The notes under the pieces: generated by a model
The model's database searches: none
Seen by the model: the letters and a program-made list of their open reading frames with translations, nothing else
What the model was told of the DNA's origin: nothing
Part shown: positions 51,697 to 63,480 of the stretch, piece by piece
Position numbering within the stretch: the first letter of the stretch is position 1
Layout: every line of letters begins with the position of its first letter
NCBI GenBank assembly: GCA_018292915.2
Contig: JACVVK020000200.1
Span: 705,001 to 769,000, forward strand
Reading direction: 5' to 3'
Length of the DNA: 64,000 nt
Source of the DNA: Batillaria attramentaria
Lineage: Eukaryota; Mollusca; Gastropoda; Batillariidae
Position numbers and translations under genes: made by a program

Positions 51697-54600
51697 ATGA
51701 CGTCCTTACTGGTGATGATGTTGGCTGCGGCCTGCTGTGGTGAGAATCGGGTCGACACAAACCACGCAGCCTACACAAACACCCCAGAAGTAGAGACGTT
51801 TACATCTGAAGAAGACAAAGCACGGAGACACACGCTTCAGTTAGCAGAGGAGAGAAAACCAGTCACTACACGACAGCTGAACAGATGGCCAGAATTCGCG
51901 AACGGTTCAGTGACGGTAACTAACCGCGAAGCAAAGACAGTGAACCGATCAGACCCACCAGAACATGCTAAACCAGCTGTCACGAAGATGCCTACAGAGT
52001 TAACACCACTGTTCCACACAGAACGGGCTGAAATTAAACCTGTGCACAGACGTAAACATAATGACATGAATGTCTTCTTGAAGGACAAAGGCTGTTGTCC
52101 TGGAAACGCCTCCACGCGCCACCTGACGGACAGAGAAGGAGGAATAGAATGGAAGGGCGGTAACCAGCCCCCTGTCTGGAACGGCGGTAACCAGCCCTCT
52201 GTCTGTTCCTGGTTGATTGACGTTGGTCCTGGGTACGGCATTGTGCTGCAGTTCGTGACGGTGTCCTTACCGCGTGGTGACACATTCCAACAATTGTATG
52301 ATGTGACTGACCAATTACTCCTGGGGAATCACTCTGACCCATACGTTAGAGGATGTTGCGACGTTGTATTTGTCTTCCAGGGGAATCACTCCGATCACAG
52401 GATGCCAGTGGGACATGTAATGGGTGATCTCCCCGTGCCACCCATGCTGCTGTATTCCGGTCAGGGGCTTGTGCAAATCTATCAAAAACACTCCTCAGGC
52501 GAGGGTCAAGGACACCAAAACGATAGCAACACATGTACGGGAGAGTCAGGCTTCATGCTCAGCTACGAGACGTATCCACTGGACAAAATGCCACCTAAGA
52601 TAAAATCTATGGATAACGAAAAGTATGTTCGGTACAACTGTTCCACCCCCTTCGTTGTTCCCACAGCGTTTAGATGTGACATGGTACAGCAATGCCTTGA
52701 AGGTGAGGACGAGCTGAACTACAACTGTACCTACCACGAGCCGCTCTGTGACAGAGGATGGGTCTTTGCCAATTGGACCACGTGGTCCGCTTGCGTGAGA
52801 CTAATTTATTTTCCCTTTGAAGTGCGCTGGTCGGATGCATACTTCAGCTGTGAGCTTGGCGTCTTCCCGACGATTGAATCCAGGAAACTAGTGGCTATGT
52901 TGATTTCTAAATCTGGGTTTGAGGAAGCTTATGTAAACCTTTACCGAAACGAATTGTTAAACGAAGTTGCGCCGCATACCAATTTATATCGCTACGTAGC
53001 AGGGTGGGGGAAAAATCCACAAGTGTTTCAATGGAAGCAGAAATTAATGTCGTCAATCAGATGTGCAGTATTGCGCGTCTCTCCAAATATTCACATTAAA
53101 AACATATACTGTCACAAACGTGCTAGGCGACCATTGTTTTGTACAAAAGTTTACCCAAGTCCCGTGACCTCGTCTGATAGTTCGGTCTCTCTGACGTCAC
53201 CATCACGGAAGCCAGACAAGTTCCCGGTAAAGCGCTGCTCTGACGGAACGTTTGTTCAACCCTTCCATTTCTGTGAGTCCGACGTTGAGCACGCGACCTG
53301 GTCAGCAAGCAACCTGCCTCTTCTGCACTGTGACAACGGACGGCGGGTTCACTACACGCTGCACTGTGACGGGTTTGATGACTGCGGGGACGGGAGTGAC
53401 GAACAGTTTTGCACTGAAGTGAACATGCCGTTAGTTTATTTCTACCACTTGCGAGCTTGCAGAACCACACACGAAACCGTTGGACATGACCGAAGTTGTA
53501 ATGGAATGACAGACTGTCATAGTGGTAGTGACGAGAAAGGCTGCCTCCAGTGCCCACAGTGGCCAATGCCGCTGATTCTTTGTCCAGTTTTGGCCGCATG
53601 CATGCTATGGTCACACATGTCCTACCTAGGCCATGAATGTGTTGATACTGATTACGAGCAGTTAAACGGTCACCCACAAAACCTCTCTCCAGTAGACGAT
53701 GGCAATCAGTCATCGCTTATAAGAGTCGATTTTGACGGATACGGAATGGCCAGCGTGACTGCAGTTCCCGAAGGTGAAGGCTGTCCGGAGACTCATTTTC
53801 AGTGTCGCGACAATTTGTGCATTCCCAGTTTTGCCGTCAATAACTCGGTACACGACTGTCCCTGGCCATACAGTGACGACGAGGGCATGCAGACACTGAA
53901 CTGTCCAGGCTACTACCGCTGTTATCGCCACACCATCTGTATCCACCCTGACTATCTCTGTGACGGCGTCTACCATTGTCCTTTGAAAGACGACGAGCGC
54001 TACTGTGGAATCCACTGTCCAGAGAATTGTACGTGTGAAGGGTTGGCGTTCACCTGCCGTCAAACATACGTTTCTGACTATTTTATACGATATCTGGACC
54101 TGAGTGGGTCTGATCGCTTAGACCTCGACAAACTGAACATTCAGTTTGGATATCTTCTCTTTCTCAACGTGTCATCCTGCCAGCTGCGCGATGATATCAG
54201 AATTACACAGATATCTCATTTACGTGTGTTTGATGTAAGTGACAACCTTCTGACGGACTTGAGCGCCCTGGGTTGGAGAGACATGAGCAAACTTTCTCAC
54301 CTGAACCTCTCTAAAAATCCTCTTCAACCACATCTGGATGATCAGCTCACGCACCTTGTCCAAAATGCTGAGATGAAGAGCTTGTCGTCGCTCATGTTAC
54401 GCAAAACTGGGATCAGGATCATCGGAAGAAACAGCTTCAATGCATTGCTAAAACTGAGACACCTGGACATCAGTGGAAATGGAATCAAATCCATTCCAGA
54501 CAACACGTTCCTTGCGCTGAAGCTGTTGAAATATTTAGACATCAGAGAAAACGACATCAACACCATCAGTAAAGACATGTTGTCTGGTCCGAAAAGTCTC

Positions 54601-54926
54601 CACGCAATTTTTGCGGATGATTACAACTTATGTTGTGCGTACTTCAAGCTGAATCCAGAAACGTCTTCTGACACAGTGTGTGAGGCGCCCTTTGATGAGC
54701 TGTCCTCCTGTAGCGACCTTGTGCGATCCGACTTCTTCCGAGTGTGTCTCTGGATCTTCTCTCTCCTCGCCGTGCTGGGCAACATGGGGGTGTTGATCTA
54801 CAGGCTGTGTCTGGAGGTGGAAGGTTCGTCCTCGGGGTTCCGCGTGCTGGTGGCCAACCTGTGTGGATCTGACTTCCTGATGGGCGTCTACCTCATGATG
54901 ATCGGCTCGGCTGATATTGAGTTCAG
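51697..54926 (+). CDS. GRL101-like modular GPCR, exon 1 (ectodomain, TM1-TM2)
   Basis: Start chosen at ATG 51697, because it opens a signal peptide (MTSLLVMMLAAACCG). The longer frame from 51652 begins with GTG. Regions in order (residues from 51697): a low-complexity N-terminus; CUB-like segment from about 170 (CSWLIDVGPGYGIVLQF); LDLa-like 315-345; C-type-lectin-like about 351-480 (CDRGWVFANWTTWSAC); LDLa 512-571 (CDGFDDCGDGSDEQFC); further LDLa-like units about 588-612 and 699-769; an LRR N-cap (CPENCTC) near 775; about six leucine-rich repeats 800-970; an LRR C-cap (CCAYFKL..C); TM1 1013-1036; TM2 1048-1072. The order LDLa-LRR-7TM matches the snail GRL101/relaxin-receptor-like LGR group. 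The donor TTCAG|GTATGT lies after 54926. It should act at the plasma membrane; ligand unknown. Confidence 0.88.
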
Positions 54927-55557
54927 GTATGTAGTGAAGAAGTAACTCAAAAGGAAACCGAATGAGTAGACATTCATCATGATTTTTGTGGAATTTAGGA
55001 TAAATTATATTTAAATGAGTGACGATTGCACGAGTTAAACCAGGGTTCAACCTCACCGGTGTTGGCGGCTTGCGCGTGCAGCTTTTCTGTTTTTTTTTTT
55101 TGTTTTTTTTTTTTTTTTTTTTTTTTTTTTTGGGGGGGGGTGTTTTTTGTTTTCTTTGTTTGTTTGTTTTTTTGTATTCACCTGTGCGGCCAGTTTCTGA
55201 GTGCACTCACGATGCGCCTCAGTCGGCAGCTCACCTTCTATTCAGTCGGGCCAGCAGTAACGCAGCGTGCGCCGTATAATATTTTATTCCCGTTGTATCT
55301 GCTTGCAACCCACCTCCGTCCCCCAACTCCACCTTAGTTAAAGGCTGGCTGCCTGAGTATGGTAAATGAGACTGGTGTCATGTATCTCGCTTATTTTTTC
55401 CTTTTTTACTTCAGTTTTGGTTTATTTGTATGTGTGTCGGTGGAAAACTTTTTATATCTTACTTGAGTCATTATTAAATTGCCTGTTAAGGTTTGAGCGC
55501 CCCATTGGAGTTGAGGTCTTACAGTCGTGTGTGTGTGTGTGTGCCGTGTGTGGGTGC

Positions 55558-55636
<79 letters not shown>

Positions 55637-55801
55637 ATAGTGCTGCCTTTTGAATCAGAAGATTTAACTTAAATGGGCTAAATACCTAACATGGATTTTC
55701 GAGAAGGTTTTTTTTTTTTTTTTTTTAGCAGCTTTCATGTGAATGACTCAATGAGTTGACTGTGTTGGTAATGTTGCACGTTGTTTTATCCCTGCCCACA
55801 G
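54927..55801 (+). other. Receptor intron with poly-T and (TG)n
   Basis: GTATGT at the 5' end, CTGCCCACAG at the 3' end. Contains a long T run (about 55090-55132), a G run, (TG)n at 55559-55635 and a second T run at 55711-55727. The frame is restored exactly across it (Arg codon AG|A). Confidence 0.85.
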
Positions 55802-56660
55802 AGGTCAGTATGTCTGGAAGCGACAGGAGTGGACCTACAGCCCTGCCTGCACGACGGCCGGCTTTCTGGCTCTGGTGTCTAACGAGGTGTCGGCCATCAG
55901 CATCTGCATGATCACCCTGGACCGTCTGCTCGTTTTGCGGTTCCCACTCAAACGTCACCTGCATCTTACCAGGCGCTCCGCTCTCGTGGCCTGTAGTGCG
56001 GCCTGGCTGACCGGCATTGTTCTGGCCGTGGTGCCTCTACTGCCGGCCACTGGGTGGGAGTTCTACAGCCAGACCGGAATCTGTCTGCCACTGCCCATTA
56101 CGCGGCTTCAGTTTCCTGGCAAGCAGTACGCCTTTGGCGTTTTTATAGTCCTCAACTTTGTCCTGTTTCTGATGATCGGAACTGGACAGATCTTGATCTA
56201 TCGTGCTGTGCGTAACACACTCATGGCCGACAAGACACAACGTCGTCAGCAGGACATGGCCATCGCCCGCCGCCTCTTCCTCATCGTCTTCTCTGACTTT
56301 TGCTGCTGGTTCCCTGTGGGTCTGATGGGGCTGCTGGCTGATCAAGGCACTCCGATACCCGGCGAAGTCACTGTCCTGGCAGCCATCTTTGTACAGCCCA
56401 TCAACTCGGCCATCAACCCGTTCCTGTACACGCTCAACTTGCTGCTGGAGAGGCGGAGGAAAGGAAGAGAAGAAACTCGCCTGCAAAGAACCCTAGACAG
56501 ACTGAAGGTGGATATGAACACGTGGCCAGTAGAGAAGATGGAAGAACTTCGGCAGCACGTGGACAGAATCTGTAAACGCCTGACTCAAAAGCAAAGGTCA
56601 AGGCCGGTTGCTTCACCTTCTTCCGGCGCCTCTCAGGACACGGATCCGACAGTTAAATGA
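55802..56660 (+). CDS. GRL101-like modular GPCR, exon 2 (TM3-TM7, C-tail)
   Basis: Carries the conserved extracellular Cys (C1093) before TM3; LDRLLVLRFP in place of the DRY motif (R1118); TM4 SALVACSAAWLTGIVLAVVP; TM5 AFGVFIVLNFVLFLMIG; the loop MADKTQRRQQDMAIARR; TM6 LFLIVFSDFCCWFPVGLMG; and TM7 with NPFLY (N1282-Y1286). A basic tail follows and the stop is at 56658-56660. The whole protein is about 1362 residues. Rhodopsin-class signalling to G proteins is expected. A frameshifted copy of this exon lies at 35895-36741. Confidence 0.9.
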
Positions 56661-57853
56661 TTGTTTGTCGCGGTGAGTGGGTGGGTGGGTGGATGGGTGA
56701 GTCAGTTGGGGGTTGGATAGGGATAGGAGTCAGTTTTATCACGTTTGATTTTTTTTTTTCATATTCAGGACCATAACTGGGCATCTAATACGTTTTTTTT
56801 TTTAGTGAACGTTCCAAGTCTGCATATAACTCGCACACAGGGACCTACATACAGAAGGGTTCTATGTAGGTCCTGGTGCACAGCAAGGCAAACAGATACG
56901 AAGGAAGAGAGCCCTCAAAGCCGGAACTGACCGGCATGCAAAGGTTGCAATCTTATAGCCTGTGGCAGCGGAATCAGTCATGGTATCATGCGGCTCAGGG
57001 CCATGTCAGTGACCTGTTCTCGGCCACGTATTTTAACAGTTTTAGTTTTATATCACGTTATGCCTGAAATTATGAGGTATGATGATTGGCCGGTGCATTG
57101 GAATATATTTCACTAGGTGATATGTGGCGTGGAGGTATGCAATTGTAGAGTGTATGACTTTGGCTGAGTCAGTGTGTGTGTGCGCATGTGATGCCTCGTG
57201 GACGAGCAGATGAGTGTCTAAAGCCTAGATAGACGCACCGCGGTGCCGGCCGGAAAAGTGACGCGCGCCATGTTGCTAGTACCTGGAAGTGCCAGCTGTT
57301 TACATAGCGCGCATATGGCCAGACGCTATCAGCTGTTTACATAGCGCGCATAGCATTGGTCCGCTTTATCTTACGTCACATTTCTGATGACGTCTTTCTA
57401 AAGAACTTTGTATTTCGAACGAGGTCTCTGAGTTCTGGTATTAGTAAGATGGCCGCGATAGCGACACTCGCAAGCAGCGGTGGCAGCGTGCGGCGATGCG
57501 TCTATCTCTTTACGTCTGTGGAGCCGGTGCACCGTATGTGATGAGTGCCGGCGGAAGAGTGCGTATGGGTGTGCATGGTTGAATTTTTTTTTTTTTTTAA
57601 CATGGACTGAGATTCTGTTCTTGTGCCACAAGCAGTATACCATACATTTTCCTGAGGTGATTAATAAAGTTATTCTAATTCTTATTCTTCTTATTCTTAT
57701 CAAAGACCATGGAATCAGATCTTTGTTCTTATTCTCATTGCTCCCGGTCTGACCACATCTGTAAATTGCACGATTCCTACTTGGTTCGAATACTTGAAAA
57801 ACTCCATTCTCCTGGTTACGGCTTGCTTGCTTGAGTTCGCATGAGGCGTCAAG
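56661..57853. other. Intergenic region
   Basis: Holds a short direct repeat CAGCTGTTTACATAGCGCGC (two copies near 57294 and 57333), CpG-rich sequence with AAGATGGCCGCGATAGCG near 57447, and an AATAAA at about 57662. Probably the promoter/5' flank of the ankyrin gene, but no core promoter can be fixed. Confidence 0.45.
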
Positions 57854-59275
57854 ATGGACGTGTTCAAGATGGACGAGCTACACGGGACGATCAGAGAAGG
57901 AAACTTTGATCGTGTACAGCAGCTAGTCCGGGATAACTGGTCGCTGGTCGAAATTGGTGATCCTGACGATGGAAAAACAGCAGTATCCGTGGCGATCGAA
58001 AGTCGTAACGACGACATTGCAAAATGGCTGATAAGAAATGGATGTCGTTTGTCAAGATCAGAACGGACAAACGATTCCCGTCTTACGTGTAATTCAGACA
58101 TTCAGAAGATTGTTAATACGAGTGCGAACGGCCTTATTCAGTGCGGAAACCTTTTTGCTGGTGTTACGAAGAATGATGAGGCCAATGAATTAAACAGAGG
58201 CGACACACAAGCGTGTAGCTCTTCAAGTGTGGGAGGTTCTCAATCAAAGGATAAGCCGATTTATCACAGCGAGCCATCAGCACCTGAAGAAAACGTGGGG
58301 CTGTTTTATCCGCCGTTGTTTGCAGCAGTAAGTGTGGGATCGTACGAAATGGTGAAGCTCTTGTTGGAATCCCAGCGAGCTCCTGTGGAGGAATCGTTCA
58401 GATTCAAAACTCCTCTTGTAAAAGCCTGCATTGAAGGTTATGTCGATATAGCAGCACTGCTGATCAAGTTTGGGGCGGATGTCATTGGGCATTGCACCAA
58501 TCAGAAAATGAACGTACATGATTCTAAGTGGTATCACAGTCCGCTGTATCATGCGGTGCAGAACAACCAAGCTGAAGTCATAGAGATGCTTGTGGCCAGC
58601 GGGGCGACCTACATCCATGAGGTGCCATTACAAGTTTACAGCTTCCATGGTGCTGACCCCTACACAATTTCTCACAGGGCATATGCCCCACTTCTAGAAC
58701 TTGGTGTCAGGCAATGCCAGCCGTCAGTAGTCAGTTTCTTGATTGACTCTTTCCGCAGTGAAATAACAGACTTAGGGCGGTATTATGCTCTAGTCTGGAG
58801 TGTCAAATATCATCAGGCGGGTATGACTGAGGTTCTGCTCGAGAAACTTTTCCCAGACTCTTACAACATGGAGGTGGACGAGTGCGGTGACAAATATCGC
58901 CAGATTCTGCGCATCGCTGTCCGTGAATGCCCTCAGCACAATGAAACTGTTCCACTTCTCCTGCTGCAGCGTTTTGGCAGGAGCCTTTTTCCGCAAGAGG
59001 AGGGCTTTCATATCATCCTGCATTCTGCTGTGCTTCGCAGACTTCCACAGCTGGTGACAAAACTATTAGAAATAGCCAAGCACCCGTCCTGCAATTTTCA
59101 TGTATCCCACTATGAAAGTTGGCCTGATTTGTGTAGTGCGGCCCTGTACTATGGTAACAAACAAATCTTGTCTGCTCTCTATGACAATGGATGGCTTGAT
59201 CTCAGTACTCAGAGTGATGGTGAAAATGCCTTCTTTGAAGCGATCTTCTGTGAGAGGAATGGAGCGTCGGTCTAT
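57854..59275 (+). CDS. Ankyrin-repeat SOCS-box (ASB-like) protein, exon 1
   Basis: ATG at 57854 in a good context (CAAGATGG). 474 codons, ending at TAT|GTGAGT in phase 0. An N-terminal capping repeat (LHGTIREGNFDRVQQLVRDN) and a first ankyrin repeat (about 38-67) precede a Ser-rich linker (about 70-145). Clear repeats follow at about 152-181 (PLFAAVSVGSYEMVKLLLE), 185-214 (TPLVKACIEGYVDIAALLIK) and 233-262 (SPLYHAVQNNQAEVIEMLVA). More degenerate helical pairs continue to the exon end. The repeats would bind a substrate protein. Reading through the donor gives only a short unrelated tail, which supports splicing to 60642. Confidence 0.85.
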
Positions 59276-60641
59276 GTGAGTGCATTTGCTTCTAAAGTTG
59301 TTATGGTATTGCAGGGATTCACATCCACGTCGGTCATCGGTCATAGACGGATAGTTTTTTTGAAATGTCTGATAAAGTTTCTCGGCAGCAGGACAAATGT
59401 CCTATTGATATAGCCAAACAGAAGTCAAATGTCCGAATTCATTTGCTTTGGCTCGGACTGACATCGTGTATAATTTGCGCCAGCTTGGAAATGGAATGGT
59501 CATTTCTGTCGCTGGTATTTCCTTTTCGCGATTGCACATCAGATTGTATCTCCGCCGTTTTCACGAGCGAGGTTGGGGGAGGGTGGCGGAGATGGGTTCA
59601 GCAAAAGTCATGGCCCAATCGAGGCTGAGCTTCCATCTCGCTTTGTAGCGTGGTGCAATGCTCCCGCGGGGTGTGCCCTGAGGAGCCTGGGTGGCTCAGA
59701 CATAAGTGGATTTTTTAATTTTTTTTTGGGGGGGGGGGGTGGGGGGGTGACTAACTGATAGAGAAGGCGGAGGAGGAGGATCATCTAGTCATTTCATTTT
59801 TATTTTTTCTTGTTTTGTCCATTTTTGTAAAGCACTTTGAGGGCCATCTGTTCTCTCTTTGGGCCTTTCACTTCCAGATACAGGTCTGCCAGAGAGAGAG
59901 AATGAGGGAGGGAGAATTTAGTCAGATTTTTTATGTTTTCTTATTTTGTAAAGCGCCTTGAGTTAATCTTTGTTATTTTTATTATTATTTGAATAAACCG
60001 CTGTTTAAGAAATAATGTCCTATTGTATTCTGTTTTTCAGGACAAAAATGTCCTATTGATTTTTGTTTTTCAGGACAAATGTCCTATTGCTTCTATGGAG
60101 TCCAGGTCATTTGACTGATAAAGGTGGAAATGGATGTGAATCCCTGGTATTGCATAGTAGGCACCTAATTATTAGCAGCTGTAACAATTGGTCTCTTGGG
60201 GTTTTTGTTTTTGTTTGTTGTTGTTTTTTTTTTACCTAACAGCTGCATAAGCCTGGGTGTCACATCTTTTGTCTCTGGTAAATACAGTGATGATATTACT
60301 GTGGTGGCTGGGTGGGTGTTAAGGAGTTTACCGTCCTTTTCCACCATTGGTATTGGTGATATCAAAGATAAGGCAGCCAGAAAAAGGCCGGCACAGTGGC
60401 CCCAGCTGGGATGGATATTGGTGATTTGAAGCCAATATCATATAAATTTAAACGGAACCCACATGTTGAAAAGTCAAGGAAAGCAGTGAAAAAGTTCTTT
60501 ATTTTATGAAAAAGAATTATGTATAATATGTATTTATAAGAGTAAGAAGTTTGAACTTTTTGATTTAAAAAAATTAGGCTTGTGTCCATATTGGAAGCGA
60601 GGTGAATACAATACAACTTGCTTTGTGCTCTCTGTCCACAG
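59276..60641 (+). other. Intron of the ASB-like gene
   Basis: GTGAGT to TGTCCACAG. Contains a G run at about 59728-59747, an LTR-free (CTGTTTTTCAGGACAAATGTCCTATTG)-like short repeat near 60012-60090, and a SINE-A remnant. Confidence 0.8.
60304..60420 (-). mobile_element. SINE family A, partial, intronic
   Basis: GGCTGGGTGGGTG..CCGTCCTTTTCCACCA..GATATCAAAG..GGCCCCAGCTGGGAT: 3' body of SINE A in reverse complement, head lost. Confidence 0.75.
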
Positions 60642-61442
60642 GAGGTCCTGTCGTGGCTGGTCGACTGTGGCCTTGACCCCAGTGCCTGTGACATCGGCAT
60701 GGTGCAACCAATCCATACAGCAGTCACACATCGCCTCAACTCCGCGGTGGATGCATTGTGTCGTCTCGGTGTTGATGCCAATGCCAGGATCGGTGGAGAT
60801 GACTTCCACACCCCGCTTCATGTACAGCTCAACTCGCATATCGCTCAACTTGGCTGTGACTTCAACCTTGACCTTATGAAAGTGTTAGTAGGGCATGGTG
60901 CTGACCTTGCTATCGAGAACGGGGATGGACACACACCAGTGACAATTCTCTTCAGGATGCTGTATGATAGCATTCACCAGCAGGAGGCTGCTGCTAGAAG
61001 AGCAACAGATGACCCTCATGATGCAGCGACACCACCATATCCCAGTCAGGGTGCTGGTGTGTCTCAGGGTTTGAACCAAGGTGCTAATACACGGGGGAGA
61101 ACTAGCAACACCTTCGCATCGATTTCAGCTGCCACAGACACAGTTATCCTGCCTACGCACCTTCAGCCAGGCTGTTATTGGAGGGATTTCATTGAAATGC
61201 TGGTGGACAGATTTGGCGTTAACTTGATTTCAATGGGCGCAACACGACGGTTGGTCCCTGAAGAGTGGGTGAAAGTCCACGCCAGCCTGGTGCATGCTGG
61301 GATTGACATGGGTCACGTGCCGGCCTTGCGCACGATGTGCTGGGTTCGGATTCGTCGGCAGTTAGGTGGTGTCCGCTTTTGTGAGAAACTGAATCAGCTG
61401 CCTTTGCCTGAAATCACGAAAACTTATTTGAAGAGCTTGTGA
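60642..61442 (+). CDS. Ankyrin-repeat SOCS-box (ASB-like) protein, exon 2
   Basis: Enters in phase 0 after CCACAG. 266 codons plus stop (TGA 61440-61442). Continues the repeats: EVLSWLVDCGLDPSACD, then QPIHTAVTHRLNSAVDALCR and TPLHVQLNSH..LMKVLVGHGADLAIENGDGHTPV. The C-terminus PALRTMCWVRIRRQL..KLNQLPLPEITKTYL is a SOCS box: the BC box binds Elongin B/C and LPLP is the Cullin-5 box. The 740-residue protein is thus a likely substrate receptor of a CUL5 ubiquitin ligase. It is longer than typical ASB proteins; the vertebrate orthologue is not determined. Confidence 0.85.
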   Translation, partial: EVLSWLVDCGLDPSACDIGMVQPIHTAVTHRLNSAVDALCRLGVDANARIGGDDFHTPLHVQLNSHIAQLGCDFNLDLMKVLVGHGADLAIENGDGHTPVTILFRMLYDSIHQQEAAARRATDDPHDAATPPYPSQGAGVSQGLNQGANTRGRTSNTFASISAATDTVILPTHLQPGCYWRDFIEMLVDRFGVNLISMGATRRLVPEEWVKVHASLVHAGIDMGHVPALRTMCWVRIRRQLGGVRFCEKLNQLPLPEITKTYLKSL

Positions 61443-61576
61443 ACAGGGGTTTGGTTGACTAGAATCCTATACAAATATGCGCACCTGTGCGTAATCAGGA
61501 ACACCGGTTGGTATACATGTACCACCACCAATGCACTTGCCATACAATCACATGACTGTACAGTGGTCTTCTGCTT

Positions 61577-62462
61577 TTTTGCTCCCTTGTGTAACAATTG
61601 GAGTCTATCATGTGTAATGACCCTCCGTCGTCTGTCTGTCCGTGTGTGTGTGTGTGTGTCCAGAAAAACTTTAACATTGTCATTTTCTCAGAATCTACAA
61701 ACAGCAGAGCCGCCAAACTTGGCATGCTGATAACCAACCGTAGGACCTTTCAAAACATATTATTTTGAATGACCTTGAGTCAAAGTCACTAAAGCTGTCT
61801 GAAAATTTTACATAATGGCATTTTCTCAGTGTCTACAAACACCAGAGGTTTGAAACTTTGCATGATGATAGACATTGATAAGAACTTTACAGATATGACG
61901 TATTCAGTGGCCCCGTGTCAAGGTCAAGGCCATACAAGCTATTTTTGTGAAACCTTAACATTGGCACTTTCTCAGAAATAGCAAACAGCAGAGGCGCCAA
62001 ACTTGGCATGCTGATAGACAATGATAAGACCTATGCACACGTACCATTTTAAATGACCTTGATCCAAGGTCAAGGTCATTACAGCAGCCGGTTGGGAAAT
62101 TTTTACAGACATGTATGTGCATTTTCTCAGAATCTAGAAGAACCAGAAGCATCACACTTAGCGTAATGATAGGCATTGGCAATGCCTTTACTGACATACC
62201 TGTGTTCAATGACTTTTAGTCAAGGTCAAGGCCATGCAAGCTGTTATTGGGAAACTTTAACCTTGGCACTTTCTCCGAAACAACAAACAGTAGAGGCACC
62301 AAACAAGGCATGATGATAGACAGCAATAAGACCTACCTTTTAGAATGACCTTTACCGAAGGTGTCTGTTGTGAATTTGAACATTACCGTTTTCGGAGGAA
62401 CTACAAATACTAGAGGCGTCAAACTTGGCATAATGATAGGCAGTGATGAGATCTCATGTGAA
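61577..62462 (-). mobile_element. Relative of the 11515-12601 element, truncated
   Basis: Starts GCTCCCTTGTGTAACAATTG and carries (GT)n. Five to six ~135-bp monomers with AATGACCTTGA..CAAGGTCA and GCATTTTCTCAG follow. It is cut on the right by a SINE remnant. Confidence 0.8.
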
Positions 62463-62582
62463 TGTTCTAATGCTGGGGTCGTGAGTTCGATCCCGGCTGG
62501 GGCCAAATATTTGTGCTGGCTTTTTCATCGTTGCCCCGTCTTTGATATCACCTTATGTGGTGGAAAAGGACATTAACCTTCC
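62463..62582 (+). mobile_element. SINE family A, 5'-truncated
   Basis: From CTAATGCTGGGGTCGTGAGT through GGCCAAATATTTGTGCTGGC to GTGGTGGAAAAGGACATTAA. Confidence 0.8.
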
Positions 62583-62599
62583 GGCTACGTCGCTAAAAA

Positions 62600-62875
62600 A
62601 CTTAGGCTTGTGAAACAACTTACCCATGGTTTTTAAATAGGTAATTTTCAACTTATTCCTAGTCCTAGTAGTACTCCTACGTCGTGGGAAACAAATTACC
62701 AATGGTTTTTATACTCTATAGGCAGATTGCAGCTTATTCCTAGTCCTACATCGTGGGAAACAAATTACCCATGGTTTTTAGAAAGGTAAATTTCAACTTA
62801 TTCCTAGTCCTACATCATGGGAAACAAATTACCCATGGTTTTTATATAGGCAATTCACAACTTATTCTTTAATTA
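62600..62875. repeat. Tandem repeats of about 64 bp (four units)
   Basis: Unit core TTATTCCTAGTCCTA, CGTGGGAAACAAATTACCCA and TGGTTTTTA. Units differ by small indels. Confidence 0.88.
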
Positions 62876-63167
62876 CTCTGCTAAAATTACAAGTTAAACA
62901 ACACAATTTTTGGCATGAACATAGTCAAACCATTTATTGACAAAGTCATGAAATTTCAAAGGTGTGACTAAATATTGACCGAGATACGTTCATCTAAAGC
63001 AATGTGTGTGCAACTTTTTACCCACGACGTCGTCCGAAGGTTAATATTAATAATAATGCTAAAAAATTTTTTTTTTTTTTTTTTTTTTTCTGCCCCAACT
63101 CTTTGCCAGCTCCAGTGGTGTTCCTCCCAGGTCATGGGTGGAACCCACGGAGGACTGACTCGGAAGC

Positions 63168-63290
63168 TGGGACAATTTTTATTATGCATGATGATGGAGA
63201 TGAGGATGATAGTAAGATGCTATGGAGGTCCATGTGGTTTGGGACTGCGGGACAGGGCCGCATTCCACGCTTCCTGTCATAAATATCCCG
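63168..63290 (+). repeat. Dispersed repeat, pair of 45930-46055
   Basis: Near-identical to 45.9-46.05 kb over its central 100 bp. Confidence 0.85.
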
Positions 63291-63299
63291 GTGTAGCAT

Positions 63300-63480
63300 C
63301 CGGTCCGGTCCCCCCTCTGAAGTAGTCCCCCGGGGGACCAATTCGTGGCAAAAACTGCTCTATAATGGTCCCCCCCTTAGACATCCAGCCTCGTTTTCGA
63401 CTGGTCCCCCTGGGCGATTTTGGTCCCCCCTCGCATCCAAAATAGGCCCCCTCTCGAACTGGTCCCCCTCTTTTCTAACC
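63300..63480. repeat. GGTCCCCC-motif array
   Basis: At least seven GGTCCCCC or AGTCCCCC motifs at about 20-45 bp spacing, including the palindromic AGTCCCCCGGGGGACC. Confidence 0.75.

Noticed and set aside
59276..59413. Continuation of the ankyrin ORF to the stop at 59413
   Set aside because: A consensus donor at 59276 and a phase-matched exon at 60642 carrying further ankyrin repeats and a SOCS box explain the gene better.
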